DNA of 64,000 nt from Streptomyces flavofungini (GCF_014650815.1 NZ_BMVR01000007.1:460150-524149); one strand, 5' to 3'; numbered from the stretch's first letter, positions 32,462-41,411 are shown. Numbers and translations are program-made. The notes: generated by a model from the sequence alone, not told the origin.

Positions 32462-33640
32462 ATGGGGGACAAGGGTCAGCTGCACGTCAGTACGGAACTG
32501 GCGGGGGTGCTGGGGCGGATCGACGCGCTCGGCGCGATGCTCGACGACCGGGCCGATGCCGCGGAGGAGTTGGGGAGGCTGCCGGAGGACACGGCGCGGG
32601 CACTGCTGGACACCGGGATCGTACGGGCGGAGCTCCCGCTGAGCCTCGGCGGATACGAGTTCGCGCCGCGGCAGCTGATCGAGACGGCGGAGCGGGCGAG
32701 CTACCACGACGCCTCGGCCGGGTGGACCATGTTCGCCCTGCAGATGATGACCGGGACCACCGCTGCGTACCTCGCCGGGGACGCGGTGGCCGAGCTGTTC
32801 CCCGACGTACCGAACGGGAAGTACGCGCTGCTCTCCGGGCACGGCACACGCCCCGGCCGGGCCGTCCCCGTGCCGGGCGGCTACCGGGTCAGCGGCCAGT
32901 GGCAGTTCGCCTCCGGGATGGCGCACGCCACCCACATCCACAGCGCGATCCAGGTCGAGGGCACCGGCGAGCTGCGGGTCCTCGCGATGCCGAAGTCGCA
33001 GGTGACCCTGGACGGCAACTGGGACGTGCTCGGGCTGCGCGCGACACACAGCGTCGACTACCACTGCACCGACGCCTACGTACCGCACGAGTACACCTAC
33101 GTCGCGACCACGGACACCCCGGTCAACGGCGGTGCCGTCTACCGCCTCGGCCTGGTCAACATGTCAGCGATCGGGCACACGGGCTGGGCCCTCGGCGTCG
33201 GCCGACGGCTCCTGGACGAGCTGAAGCGGGTCGCGGCGGCGCGGACCGGCGCACGAGGAGCCGCGGTCGACACCTCCCAGTTCCACGCCGAGTACGCGAC
33301 GGCGGAGGCCGGGCTGCGGGCAGCCCGGGCCTGGGTGCACGACGTCTGGCGGGACGTCGAACATGCCCTGGACCAGGGTGAGGTGCCGAGCACGGAGCAG
33401 GACACTCTGATCCGTCTCGCCCTGAACCACGCGACCTCGACCGTGTCCGAGGTGGGCCGCACCGTGCACCGCTGGTCCGGCTCGGCGGCGATCCGCCGCG
33501 GCCCGGTCGACCGCTTCCTGCGCGACCTCGGGACGGGCACGCAGCACATCACGTCCAGCCCGGTCGTGCTGCAGAACTGCGGCAAGTGGCTGAGCGGCGC
33601 CCAGCCGGACGCCCGGTGGAGCTTCCTCGACCTCACCTGA
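32462..33640 (+). CDS. Acyl-CoA dehydrogenase-like flavin monooxygenase
   Basis: A 392-residue flavoprotein of the acyl-CoA dehydrogenase fold, closest in shape to two-component group D monooxygenases (DszC/HpaB-like) because the C-terminal half is of the dehydrogenase type-2 kind and the catalytic glutamate of true dehydrogenases is not evident. N-terminal helices 1-100 (LPLSLGGYEFAPRQLIETAE), central beta domain 105-220 with WQFASGMAHATHIH, C-terminal helical domain 225-392. Such enzymes need a flavin reductase; none is adjacent, though an LLM oxidoreductase is divergent upstream. Strong AAGGAG site. Confidence 0.82.
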   Translation: MGDKGQLHVSTELAGVLGRIDALGAMLDDRADAAEELGRLPEDTARALLDTGIVRAELPLSLGGYEFAPRQLIETAERASYHDASAGWTMFALQMMTGTTAAYLAGDAVAELFPDVPNGKYALLSGHGTRPGRAVPVPGGYRVSGQWQFASGMAHATHIHSAIQVEGTGELRVLAMPKSQVTLDGNWDVLGLRATHSVDYHCTDAYVPHEYTYVATTDTPVNGGAVYRLGLVNMSAIGHTGWALGVGRRLLDELKRVAAARTGARGAAVDTSQFHAEYATAEAGLRAARAWVHDVWRDVEHALDQGEVPSTEQDTLIRLALNHATSTVSEVGRTVHRWSGSAAIRRGPVDRFLRDLGTGTQHITSSPVVLQNCGKWLSGAQPDARWSFLDLT

Positions 33641-33882
33641 ACGGCCTGGGCCGGCCATCCGGGGGCGGCCGGTGCGACACCACGCACCCCGCGCCCGACC
33701 AGGCCGCCCTGCAGATCGCAGATGCTGTGAGAGTTGAGGGCCGTCCCCAGCGAGGCCGACTCAACATGACCCTTAGCCCAGGCGGTGCCCCGGCCCTTCG
33801 CCATCGTCACCGGCACTCCGTGGTCGGGACAAGACCCGGACCGGGTAGGGCGGTTGGCCACCAGGGGCCGCGGGCGCCAGCC
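33641..33882. other. Short non-coding region
   Basis: No gene seen between the flavoenzyme and the DUF4232 3' fragment. Confidence 0.4.
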
Positions 33883-33987
33883 CTAATTGGTGGTGTGCGT
33901 GGGGTAGACCTCGACGTCGGTGTAGGCGCCCTTGATCGCGCCCGCGCCCTCGGGCCACTTCAGTTCCACGGTGTGGGTCTCGTTCGG
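33883..33987 (-). pseudogene. DUF4232 lipoprotein, 3' fragment
   Basis: Minus-strand frame PNETHTVELKWPEGAGAIKG, then AYTDVEVYPTHTTN and TAG: the standard C-terminus of DUF4232 lipoproteins, 34 residues, with no start. Joined after codon 193 of the truncated lipoprotein at 20454 it gives a complete protein of 227 residues in frame. Confidence 0.88.
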
Positions 33988-33992
33988 GGGCG
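33987..33992. other. Right inversion breakpoint (GGGGCG)
   Basis: Inverted counterpart of CGCCCC at 21028-21033. The minus-strand reading passes from esterase to DUF4232 sequence here. Confidence 0.8.
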
Positions 33993-34807
33993 GCGGCGCG
34001 CAGGTCCAGCAGATAGGCGGCGCTGTCCGGTCCGGCCGCGTCCAGGGTGTGCTCGGCCAGTACGTGCCCGGGCGGCGGCACATGCAAGACGCCTTCGTCC
34101 CCGTACGCCCGCACCTGACCGCGGCCGAACGTGAAGCCGACCGGACGGTAGCCGGATCCGAAACGCTCACGCGGCAGGCTGCCCGCGTTGCGCTGGCCGC
34201 GCGGTATCGACGCGGGGAAGTGCACCGCGCGGCGGAACCCGTCGGAGGCATGGCTGGTCGTGGACCAGAAGAAGGTGCGGTGGCCGGTGGCGGCGTGCCA
34301 GGCGGCGATGCGCTCGGCCAAGCCGTGCTCCAGAGCAGCCATGTTGTGCGGGTCGTCGGGCGGTGGCGGCAGTGTTCCCCAGGCTGCGACGGCGTCAGCT
34401 CCCATGTCGGCCCCGAGAACGCGCACCTCGTCGCCCGCGTGTGCGCGGTTGTGCTCCCGGGCCCACCGGATCAGGTGGAGGAAGGGTGCGATGTTCCAGA
34501 ACGGCTCGCTCTCGCGGAGCAGCCTGCGGGGGTCGCCGGTTCCGGTGCGTCCGTAGGTGTCCAGGGCCTCGCCGAGTGCGCGGTCGCCGTCGAAGGCCAG
34601 TGTGCGAAAGCCCGCACGGGTCACCAGAAAGCGAGCCATACGGGCCTGGAGGACCGTCACCTCGTGAGCCGCACGGCTGCCGTCGCCACCGCCCACGACC
34701 GACGCGCCCTCGACCACGGCGAGCAGCGGCTTGAGGTCGTCGAGCGGCACATCGGCGTCGGTGGCCAGGGGGTGAGCGTCGTGGTCGATCCAGCCTGCGG
34801 GAGTCAC
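33991..34807 (-). pseudogene. Erythromycin-esterase-like protein, 5' part (cut by inversion)
   Basis: The first about 273 residues of an erythromycin esterase family protein, from GTG 34807 (VTPAGWIDHDAHPLATDADV). It diverges from the family after AYLLDLRA at the breakpoint; the open frame runs on to 33773. The rest is at 21032-21199. The active site already looks degenerate: the usual GEATHGxxE is GGGDGSRAAHE, and LAFEGD is LAFDGD, while the later His (TTSHASDG) remains. It also seems shorter than EreA/EreB in the middle. The ancestral protein may not have been a macrolide esterase. A MerR-type operator lies just upstream. Confidence 0.8.
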
Positions 34808-34821
34808 CCCCGCAGGCTGGC

Positions 34822-34841
34822 ACCTCAACTCAGCTTGAGGT
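34822..34841 (-). promoter_or_regulatory. MerR-type operator/promoter
   Basis: Minus strand: TTGACCTCAAGCTGAGTTGAGG, in which ACCTCAA (34841 side) and TTGAGGT form a perfect 7-base-arm palindrome with a 6-base spacer beginning inside the -35 TTGACC. This is the classical arrangement for MerR-family activation. It drives the esterase-like gene. The MerR gene itself is not adjacent. Confidence 0.7.
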
Positions 34842-35092
34842 CAAGCTGGTTCGGCTCGTCCAGGAGCCGTCGGCCAACGTCGAGGGCTCAGCCCGTGTGC
34901 CCGATCGCTGCGGGTAAGCGGGACGAGCCCGTCCGGCGCCTGGGGGGCGGGCGGGCTCGTCGGCGCGGACGACGACGCCATGGCAGGCGCGCGGTGTGAG
35001 TGGGCGCCCGAACTCTCTGAGCGCCCGCTGACCGGGTCCTCTTTGCGCGCCCGCCGGCCGGACCCTCTTCGTGGACGGCGGAGAGCTCGACG

Positions 35093-36277
35093 CTACTCGT
35101 GCCCGGTCCGCGCCGGGACCTTGCCGCAGAACTCGGCCTCGACCACGTCGGTGTACATCGAGCTGTCCCGCAGCCAGTCGCCGTTGATGTTGAACGTCAG
35201 CTGGTGCTTGCCGTCTGCGGTGCCGACCATCGCCGAGAGCGAGCCGTTCGTGCGGCCGGTCTTGCCCACCACCTGCACCCCGCAGGACAGCTTCGCGAAC
35301 TCGACGCCGAGCCCATACCCGATGCCCTGTCCGTCAGGCACTTCGTGGAGCATCTCCTTCATCTGGGCCTGCGGTAGCAACGCCCCGCGCATCAGGGCTC
35401 GTTGGAAGCGGTTGAGGTCGTCGGCGGTGGAGATGACGTCTCCTGCCGCGCCGAGCCAGGTCATGTTCTGCTCGGTGGCGTCGATCACTTCGGCGTCGGG
35501 GGCCTCCTGGTGGAGCCGGGAGTACCCGACGGGGTGCGGGTTCGGCACCTGCGGTGCCGTGCCGGGGAACGACGTCCCGCGCAGCTTCAGCGGGCCGATG
35601 ATCCGCCGGGTGACCTCCTGCGCGTAGCCGTGGCCCGTCGCCTTCTCGATGACCATCCCGGCGATCACGTAGTTGGTGTTCGAGTACTTCGGCGAACGCT
35701 CCGGGGCGGGGTACGGCGGCCGCTTGAGTGCGACTGCCACGAGCTCTTCGGGGGTGTGGGTGTCGTACCGGTGTGCCGGGAAGCCGGGGCCGGTGGAGTT
35801 GTGGGCGATGGTGGGGTTGTCGGTGTAATTGGCAATGCCGCTCGTGTGGTTGAGCAGGCGGCGCACTGTGATCTTGCTGCCGTCGTACCCGTTGCCCTGG
35901 ACCAGGCCCGGCAGCCACTCCTCGAGGGTGTCGTCCAGGCTCAGCCTCCCCTCTGCCTCGAGCTGGAGCAGGACGGTGGCGATGAAGGTCTTGGTGATGC
36001 TGGCCCCACGGAAATGCTCAGCGGCCGATCGCTTGCGCCCCGTGTCGGTGTCGGCGTACCCGGCCGTGGCGGACCACGTCCCCTTGCTGTCCCGGACCTT
36101 GGCGGCAACTCCGGGCAGTTCCCCCTGCTCGACCAGCGTACGCAGCGCGGCCCGGGTCGCTTCGTGTCCGCGATCCGTCCGCTGCGCCGCGTGTGCTGAG
36201 GGAGCGACGGAGGCCGCTCCCAGCAGTGCGACCGCCGCCATCGCGAGTGAGGTGGTACGCATAGCCCGCTGCTTCAT
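35093..36277 (-). CDS. Secreted serine hydrolase / D-Ala-D-Ala carboxypeptidase family
   Basis: A 394-residue exported enzyme of the class C beta-lactamase/DD-peptidase superfamily. Signal peptide about 1-30 (MAAVALLGAASVAPSAHA). Complete motifs: S93-I-T-K96, Y198-S-N200 in KYSNTNY, and GKTG near residue 350, as in Streptomyces R61 DD-peptidase, whose length it approximates. The ATG at 36277 has GGAGGC. It likely trims peptidoglycan peptides; beta-lactamase activity cannot be excluded. Solitary. Confidence 0.88.
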   Translation of the reverse strand: MKQRAMRTTSLAMAAVALLGAASVAPSAHAAQRTDRGHEATRAALRTLVEQGELPGVAAKVRDSKGTWSATAGYADTDTGRKRSAAEHFRGASITKTFIATVLLQLEAEGRLSLDDTLEEWLPGLVQGNGYDGSKITVRRLLNHTSGIANYTDNPTIAHNSTGPGFPAHRYDTHTPEELVAVALKRPPYPAPERSPKYSNTNYVIAGMVIEKATGHGYAQEVTRRIIGPLKLRGTSFPGTAPQVPNPHPVGYSRLHQEAPDAEVIDATEQNMTWLGAAGDVISTADDLNRFQRALMRGALLPQAQMKEMLHEVPDGQGIGYGLGVEFAKLSCGVQVVGKTGRTNGSLSAMVGTADGKHQLTFNINGDWLRDSSMYTDVVEAEFCGKVPARTGHE

Positions 36278-36536
36278 CGGTGCTGCCTCCAGGTCATCGT
36301 CTCCGAGGGGGCAGGTATGCCCCTGTGGTGCGTGTGACGTCGACCTCGGGCTACACGGTTGATCACTGGGGCGAGGACGGCACCGTGGTACTACGCGAAC
36401 AGGACCGGGGGCCCACCAGATCCCGCCACGTCCCACCAGGGCGCGATGCCGAACCCCGGGGCGGCAGGCAGCCGAACGCCCCAAGCGTGTCGCGCTGCTC
36501 GCGCCCGGGGCGGCGCGTTGATGCCATCATGCGGGG

Positions 36537-37736
36537 GTGAATCGCGACGTGAGTGCGGAGGTGCGGGCCCGGGTCGACAACCTCCTGCACGGACTTGTGA
36601 AGTCCGGCGCGGAGAGCGGACTGCAAGTCGCGGCGTACGTGGACGGGGAGCAGCTCGTCTCGACGTGTGCGGGCACGTACGACCCGCCCGGGAGCCGGGC
36701 ACAGGAGCCTGACGCTCCGGCCGCTCCGGCCGCTCCGGCCGCTTCGGCCGCTCCGGCCCCGCTCACGCCCGACACGCCGATCCACAGCTTCTCCACCGGC
36801 AAGGGCTTCATGGCCACGCTCGTGCACGTGCTCGCGGAGCGCGGCCTCATCGACTACGACACCCCGATCGCCCACTACTGGCCCGAGTTCGCCGCCCAGG
36901 GCAAGGACCGGGCGACCGTGCGCGACGCCCTGACGCACAGGATCGGCATCCCGCAGCTCCCGTCCGACATCACCCCGGCCGAGCTGTGCGACTGGGACAC
37001 GATGTGCGCCGTCGTCGCGGACCTCGCACCGCTGTGGGAGCCCGGCTCGGACAGCGGCTACCACGGCTGGACCTTCGGCTGGATCCTCGGCGAGCCGGTG
37101 CGCCGCATTACCGGCCTCGCTCCGGCCGAGGCCCTTCGTACGTACGTGACGGAGCCGCTCGGCGTCGCGGACGAGCTGTACTTCGGCCTGCCCGAAGCGG
37201 AACTTCCCCGCGTCGCACCGCTCGTGGAGGGCAACTGGGCGGCCTGGCTGGAAGAGCTGCCCCCGTCCGTGCCCTTCCGCCGCCTCGTCGTACCGAACCG
37301 CAGCGTGTGGACCACCGCCGCCCTGGCCAACCGCCGCGACTACCTGCTCGCGGACACCCCGGCGGGCGGCACCACCACCGCACGCGCCGCCGCGCGCATG
37401 TACGCGGCACTCCTGGGTGAGGTCGACGGCGTACGCCTGATCTCACCGGAGCGCCTGGAGCAGGTCACCGCGGTCGCGGTCCAGGGCAAGGACCAGATGC
37501 TCCTCGGCCGCTTCGCCAAGGGGCTCGGTTACTTCCTGGGACTGCCCGAGATGGGCGGCGAGCGGACGGCCTTCGGCCACCACGGCAGCGGCGGCAGCAT
37601 CGCCTTCGCCGACCGCGAACGCCGCCTGTCCTTCGCGCTCACCCGCACACGGCTGGTCGGCGGCGAGGCGGACCGGGCCGCGCGCCTGGTGGCGGACGAG
37701 ATCCGGTCCCATGTGCCGAAGACGGCCATGCCGTAG
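36537..37736 (+). CDS. Serine hydrolase (EstB-like beta-lactamase fold)
   Basis: A 399-residue cytoplasmic member of the same superfamily, without signal peptide. Nucleophile motif S-T-G-K in HSFSTGKGFMA, second motif Y-x-x in SGYHGWTFGWILGE, and HHGSGGS for the third. This set is typical of EstB-like carboxylesterases/lactonases rather than DD-peptidases. The GTG at 36537 has no separate ribosome site; CATCAT at 36525-36530 may be a -10 box for a leaderless mRNA. A run of five 9-base repeats encodes PAAPAAPAASAAPAP before the nucleophile. Confidence 0.82.
   Translation: MNRDVSAEVRARVDNLLHGLVKSGAESGLQVAAYVDGEQLVSTCAGTYDPPGSRAQEPDAPAAPAAPAASAAPAPLTPDTPIHSFSTGKGFMATLVHVLAERGLIDYDTPIAHYWPEFAAQGKDRATVRDALTHRIGIPQLPSDITPAELCDWDTMCAVVADLAPLWEPGSDSGYHGWTFGWILGEPVRRITGLAPAEALRTYVTEPLGVADELYFGLPEAELPRVAPLVEGNWAAWLEELPPSVPFRRLVVPNRSVWTTAALANRRDYLLADTPAGGTTTARAAARMYAALLGEVDGVRLISPERLEQVTAVAVQGKDQMLLGRFAKGLGYFLGLPEMGGERTAFGHHGSGGSIAFADRERRLSFALTRTRLVGGEADRAARLVADEIRSHVPKTAMP
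36714..36758 (+). repeat. 9-bp tandem repeat inside the hydrolase gene
   Basis: GCTCCGGCC repeated five times (one unit GCTTCGGCC), in frame, encoding an Ala/Pro linker. Copy number changes would keep the frame. Confidence 0.9.
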
Positions 37737-37802
37737 GCCGCAGGGGCGCCCGGCCGGGTCGCGGACCCGCCGCAGGAGTTCTCTCCGGCGCCGGGACTGT
37801 GT

Positions 37803-37970
37803 GGGCAGCTCGCCCGCGAGTACACCGCGCACCCAGGCCAGTACGTTCGCGCCGACGTCATCGAGCCGAGCGGCGCCGAACGCGTTGTCTCCCTCACCAC
37901 GGATACCCACCTGACGGCCCCGGACATGCTGGAGCGCCACCGGCTGATTGCCGCAGCAGATGTCAGGCGA
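37803..37970 (+). pseudogene. Gene remnant
   Basis: The forward frame QLAREYTAHPGQYVRADVIE, then PSGAERVVSLTTDTHLTAPD and MLERHRLIAAADVR has strong coding bias but no start and then runs into the opposite-strand membrane gene. It is probably the middle of a lost gene; family not recognised. Confidence 0.35.
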
Positions 37971-37990
37971 CAAGCTCAGTCTCAGCGGCT

Positions 37991-38224
37991 CTACGGCTGG
38001 ACCTGGCTCAGCGCCCAGATCACCCAGATGAGCAGGATCAGCGGGAGCACGACAGCCGTCGTGCCGAGCGCGACACCCATGCGTGCCCGGAAGGGATCGG
38101 CACCTTCCCGGCTCCGCATCCCGCGCTGAGCGACGAGACCGGTGATGACCGCACCGATCGCCGCGGGCCCGAGGAGATACACGGCCCGCTTCGGCGTCGC
38201 GAAGTCGCCGACCGGCCGGATCAT
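37991..38224 (-). CDS. Small two-TM membrane protein
   Basis: A 77-residue protein with two hydrophobic segments, about 16-33 (VYLLGPAAIGAVITGLVA) and 52-72 (LGTTAVVLPLILLIWVIWAL), joined by a charged loop. It lies 43 bases downstream of the sigma factor gene on the same strand and may be the third gene of its operon. Function unknown. Confidence 0.65.
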   Translation of the reverse strand: MIRPVGDFATPKRAVYLLGPAAIGAVITGLVAQRGMRSREGADPFRARMGVALGTTAVVLPLILLIWVIWALSQVQP

Positions 38225-38267
38225 GGATCAGCTCGGTCCGTTCCTCGCGCTCCGGACCGGTCGCCCG

Positions 38268-39206
38268 TCACCACTGGTCGATGACTGGCGCGTCGGGTTC
38301 GTGCTGCCGCCACATCCCGGTGAGGCGGGTGAGCCGTTGCGCTGCGGCGAAGCCGTGCAGCGCTGCCACTTTGCCGTCGCTGATTTCGAACGCCGTGGCG
38401 CCCACGATCCGGTCGTCGAGCACGGCGAGCACGGCGGGCCAGCCGTTGACCTGCCCGATGTGGATGGTGGGCGAGCCGCCGACCAGGCGCCGCTTCGCGG
38501 GAGTGGATTTGAAGGCGGTCCGCATGACGGCGGCGACGCGCTCCGGGGTCTCGTAGCGCCACAGCCTTTTGGCGAGGCCCGCGCCGTCGGAGATCGCGGT
38601 CGCGTCGTCGGTGAGGAGCGCCACCAGCCGTTCCGTACGACCCGAGGAGGCGGCAGCGAGGAACTCCTCCAGGACCTTGCGCGCGGACGCGGGGTCGACC
38701 TCACCGCCGCCGCGGCGCGCGGCTGTGATCCGGCGCCGGGCCCGGTGGGCGTGCTGCTGGCTCGCGGACTGCGAGATGTCGAGGATCTGGGCGATCTCGG
38801 GGTGGGAGTAGGAGAACGCCTCGCGCAGGACGTAGACGGCCCGTTCGACCGGCGAGAGCCGCTCCATCAGGGTGAGGACGGCGAGGGACACCGATTCGCG
38901 CTGGGCGAAGGTGTCGGCGGGGCCGAGCATCGGGTCGCCGTCGAGGAGCGGCTCGGGCATCCACGCGCCGGCCGTGCGTTCGCGGCGCACCGGTGCCGAG
39001 CGGAGCCGGTCCAGGCACAGGTTGGTGACGACTTTGGTCAGCCACGCCTCCGGCACCTCGATCCGCTCCCGGTCGGCGGCGTGCCAGCGCAGGTACGTGT
39101 CCTGCACGATGTCCTCGGCGTCGGCTGCCGAGCCGAGCAGACGGTACGCGAGCGAGGCCAGCCGTGCCCGGCCGGCCTCGAAGCGATCAGCGACGGTGCT
39201 CTCCAT
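38268..39206 (-). CDS. sigJ: ECF41-type sigma factor with NTF2-like C-terminal domain
   Basis: A 312-residue extracytoplasmic-function sigma factor. Region 2 (YRLLGSAADAEDIVQDTYLR) is at about 21-40, and region 4 (LSPVERAVYVLREAFSYSHP, then SQQHAHRARRRI) at about 115-165. Between them is the ECF41 linker motif WMPEPLLDGD at 82-91. The C-terminal 130 residues are a SnoaL/NTF2-like domain that controls sigma activity in place of an anti-sigma factor. Start ATG 39204-39206. It lies 10 bases after an FAD oxidoreductase gene; ECF41 factors are normally encoded beside the single oxidoreductase, decarboxylase or epimerase they control. Confidence 0.9.
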   Translation of the reverse strand: MESTVADRFEAGRARLASLAYRLLGSAADAEDIVQDTYLRWHAADRERIEVPEAWLTKVVTNLCLDRLRSAPVRRERTAGAWMPEPLLDGDPMLGPADTFAQRESVSLAVLTLMERLSPVERAVYVLREAFSYSHPEIAQILDISQSASQQHAHRARRRITAARRGGGEVDPASARKVLEEFLAAASSGRTERLVALLTDDATAISDGAGLAKRLWRYETPERVAAVMRTAFKSTPAKRRLVGGSPTIHIGQVNGWPAVLAVLDDRIVGATAFEISDGKVAALHGFAAAQRLTRLTGMWRQHEPDAPVIDQW

Positions 39207-39216
39207 GCGGATGACT

Positions 39217-40431
39217 CTATGCGGCGGCATTTTCGGGCGCGGCGGCAACGGCCTTGACGTCGGTGGCCGTTGTGCCGGCCGCCAGGCGGCGCTTGCGCTT
39301 CGGCATGCCGAAGGTCGGGTGCGCGATGCTCCACAGGCTGCCCTTGAGGATGGCGGCCTTCAGTCGCGTGGCCTTCCGGCCGCCCAGGAACCAGGACTTC
39401 GCCCGTACGTCGCCGTCGACCATCTGGAAGATCGCGTCGTGCCGCCCGAGGCTGATGTGGTTGCCGACGTAGGTCTTCTTGACGTGCGGAACCCGGCGTC
39501 CGGTCAGTCGTGCCACGATCGCGTCCGTCGCCTGCATGTTGGTGTGTCCTGCCGAGGCGCAGGACATCGGCAGTGGTCGGCCGTTGTCGCCGATCGCGTA
39601 CGCGCTGTCGCCCGCGGCGTAGATGTCCGGGTGCGAGAGCGAGCGCATGGTGTCGTCGACGACGATCCGTCCGTCCTCGGTGACCTCGAGACCGGCGGCG
39701 GCCGCGATGGGGCCGACGGCGAACCCGGCCGTCCACACGGTCGCGTCGGCAGGGAAGGAGGTGCCGTCCGCACCGACCGCGTGCGTCGCCCCGACGGCTT
39801 CGATGCCGGTGTGCTCGTGGACGGTGATGCCCAGCCGGTCGAAGGCCTCGCGCAGGTGCAGTCCCGCGCCGGGGGAGAGCCAGGCTCCCAGCTCACCACG
39901 GGTGGCGAGCGCCACGGAGAGACCGGGGCGCGACTCGGCGATCTCGGTGGCGGTCTCGATGCCGGTCAGGCCACCGCCGACGACCAGCACGGTGCCGACG
40001 GTGCCCAGGCTGTCCAGGTGCGTGCGCAGCCGCAGCGCCGACGGCCGTCCCGCGACGTCGAAGGCGTGCTCGGCCACACCGGGGACACCGTGGTCGGCGG
40101 CCCGGCTGCCGAGCGTGTACAGCAGCGTGTCGTACCCGAGCTCGGCGTCACCGTCCGCACCCGTCACGGTGACGGTCCTGCACTCCGGGTCGATCGCGGT
40201 GACGCGCGCCACGCGCAGCCGTATCCCGGTGCCCGTGAAGACGTCGGCGAGCCGTCGGGGCGCGAGTTCCCGGCCCGCCGCGAGCTGGTGGTTGCGCATC
40301 CGCTCGACGAAGACCGGCTCGGCGTTGACGACGGTGATCTCGGTGTCGGCGGGCGAGAGGCGACGGGCCAGGCTCCCGGCGGCGAAGGCCCCGGCGTAAC
40401 CGGCGCCGAGGACGAGGATGCGGTGCTTCAT
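39217..40431 (-). CDS. NAD(P)/FAD-dependent oxidoreductase (NDH-2-like), ECF41 partner
   Basis: A 404-residue two-dinucleotide-binding flavoprotein. FAD motif GAGYAG at 9-14 (ILVLGAGYAGAFAAG), NAD(P)H motif VGGGLTGIE at 151-159, and the second FAD contact in HPDIYAAGDSAYA. The C-terminal region FLGGRKATRLKAAILKGSLW resembles type II NADH dehydrogenase membrane anchors. ATG 40429-40431 with AGGAG. It is probably the ECF41 sigma factor's regulated partner: TGTCAGG at 40485-40491 (minus strand) resembles the ECF41 -35 TGTCACA. Confidence 0.87.
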   Translation of the reverse strand: MKHRILVLGAGYAGAFAAGSLARRLSPADTEITVVNAEPVFVERMRNHQLAAGRELAPRRLADVFTGTGIRLRVARVTAIDPECRTVTVTGADGDAELGYDTLLYTLGSRAADHGVPGVAEHAFDVAGRPSALRLRTHLDSLGTVGTVLVVGGGLTGIETATEIAESRPGLSVALATRGELGAWLSPGAGLHLREAFDRLGITVHEHTGIEAVGATHAVGADGTSFPADATVWTAGFAVGPIAAAAGLEVTEDGRIVVDDTMRSLSHPDIYAAGDSAYAIGDNGRPLPMSCASAGHTNMQATDAIVARLTGRRVPHVKKTYVGNHISLGRHDAIFQMVDGDVRAKSWFLGGRKATRLKAAILKGSLWSIAHPTFGMPKRKRRLAAGTTATDVKAVAAAPENAAA

Positions 40432-40521
40432 GGTGTGGCTCCTGTCTGAGTCGCTTGTCCCTTGAGCGGGACAGCACGGCGATTCCTGACAGGAGCGGGG
40501 TGTGAGGTGGGTCACTGGGCC

Positions 40522-40557
40522 GGGTGCGGGTGCGGGTGCGGGTGCGGGTACGGGTGG
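40522..40557. repeat. Hexanucleotide repeat
   Basis: GGGTGC repeated four times, followed by GGGTAC and GGGTGG; a simple sequence in the region upstream of the flavoprotein gene. Confidence 0.9.
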
Positions 40558-40766
40558 CCTGGTCGCCGTCGAGCCACCGTGGTGGAGGTGGGGCCCGCGA
40601 TGTCGAGGTCGGTGCTCGGGGCACGGGCGCGGTCAAGGAGAAGGCCAGCGTTGCCCTCGCCTCGACCGAGTCCTTCGGGGGCCGGACCGACACCTTCGCG
40701 GACTCCCGCCTCAGGGCAGCCCCGGAGAGGCGGAACAGCCAGGCCGGGACCAGCCCTGAGGACCGG

Positions 40767-41411
40767 TCACTTGCGCCAGAACAGGTGGTGCGTCACGCCG
40801 CTCGGGCTGGGAACGACGTCCAGGTGGAACCGGTCGAGCAGCTCATCGGGGGACTCCCACAGCCGTACTCCGGACCCGAGCTTCACCGGCGAGACCGTCA
40901 CATGCATGGTGTCGACGAGGTCGGCGTCGAGGAACTGCCGGATGGTGGTTGCCCCGCCGCCCAGGCGGACGTCCTTGCCCTGCGCCGCCTCCCGCGCCTG
41001 CTCGAGGACCGTGGCCGGGTCGCCGTCGACGAAGTGGAACGTGGTGTCGGACAGCGTGAACGAAGGACGCTTGTGGTGGGTCATGACGAACACCGGGGTG
41101 CGGAACGGGGGCTTGTCACCCCACCAGCCCTGCCACTCATGGTTGCGCCAGGGCCCACGCTGGGGCCCGAACTTGTTGCGGCCCATGATCTCGGCGCCGA
41201 TGTTGCGGTCGTAGTCCCGCGTGAGGTAGTCGTCCAGGCCCCGGCTGCCCCCGGGGTCGGTGCGCATGGGCCAGCTCGCCGTGGCGCCGGCCCAGGCGAA
41301 CAGCCGCTCGGGCTCGACATGACCGAATGGCCTCTCGAGGGTCTGGTCTTCACCGGCACCGATGCCGTCACTTGAGACGTTGAAGTTCTGGACTCTCAGC
41401 AGCTGAGCCAT
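40767..41411 (-). CDS. Dihydrofolate-reductase-fold (RibD C-terminal) protein
   Basis: A 214-residue reductase-like protein of the RibD_C/DHFR-like family. NVSSDGIGAGEDQ replaces the DHFR MSLDG opening, GAEIMGRNKFGP is the conserved central motif, PVFVMTHHKRPS the following strand, and KDVRLGGGATTIRQFLDADL the NADPH-binding glycine motif. Start ATG 41409-41411 with AGGAGG. Members reduce unidentified pterin- or flavin-like substrates. Solitary. Confidence 0.88.
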   Translation of the reverse strand: MAQLLRVQNFNVSSDGIGAGEDQTLERPFGHVEPERLFAWAGATASWPMRTDPGGSRGLDDYLTRDYDRNIGAEIMGRNKFGPQRGPWRNHEWQGWWGDKPPFRTPVFVMTHHKRPSFTLSDTTFHFVDGDPATVLEQAREAAQGKDVRLGGGATTIRQFLDADLVDTMHVTVSPVKLGSGVRLWESPDELLDRFHLDVVPSPSGVTHHLFWRK

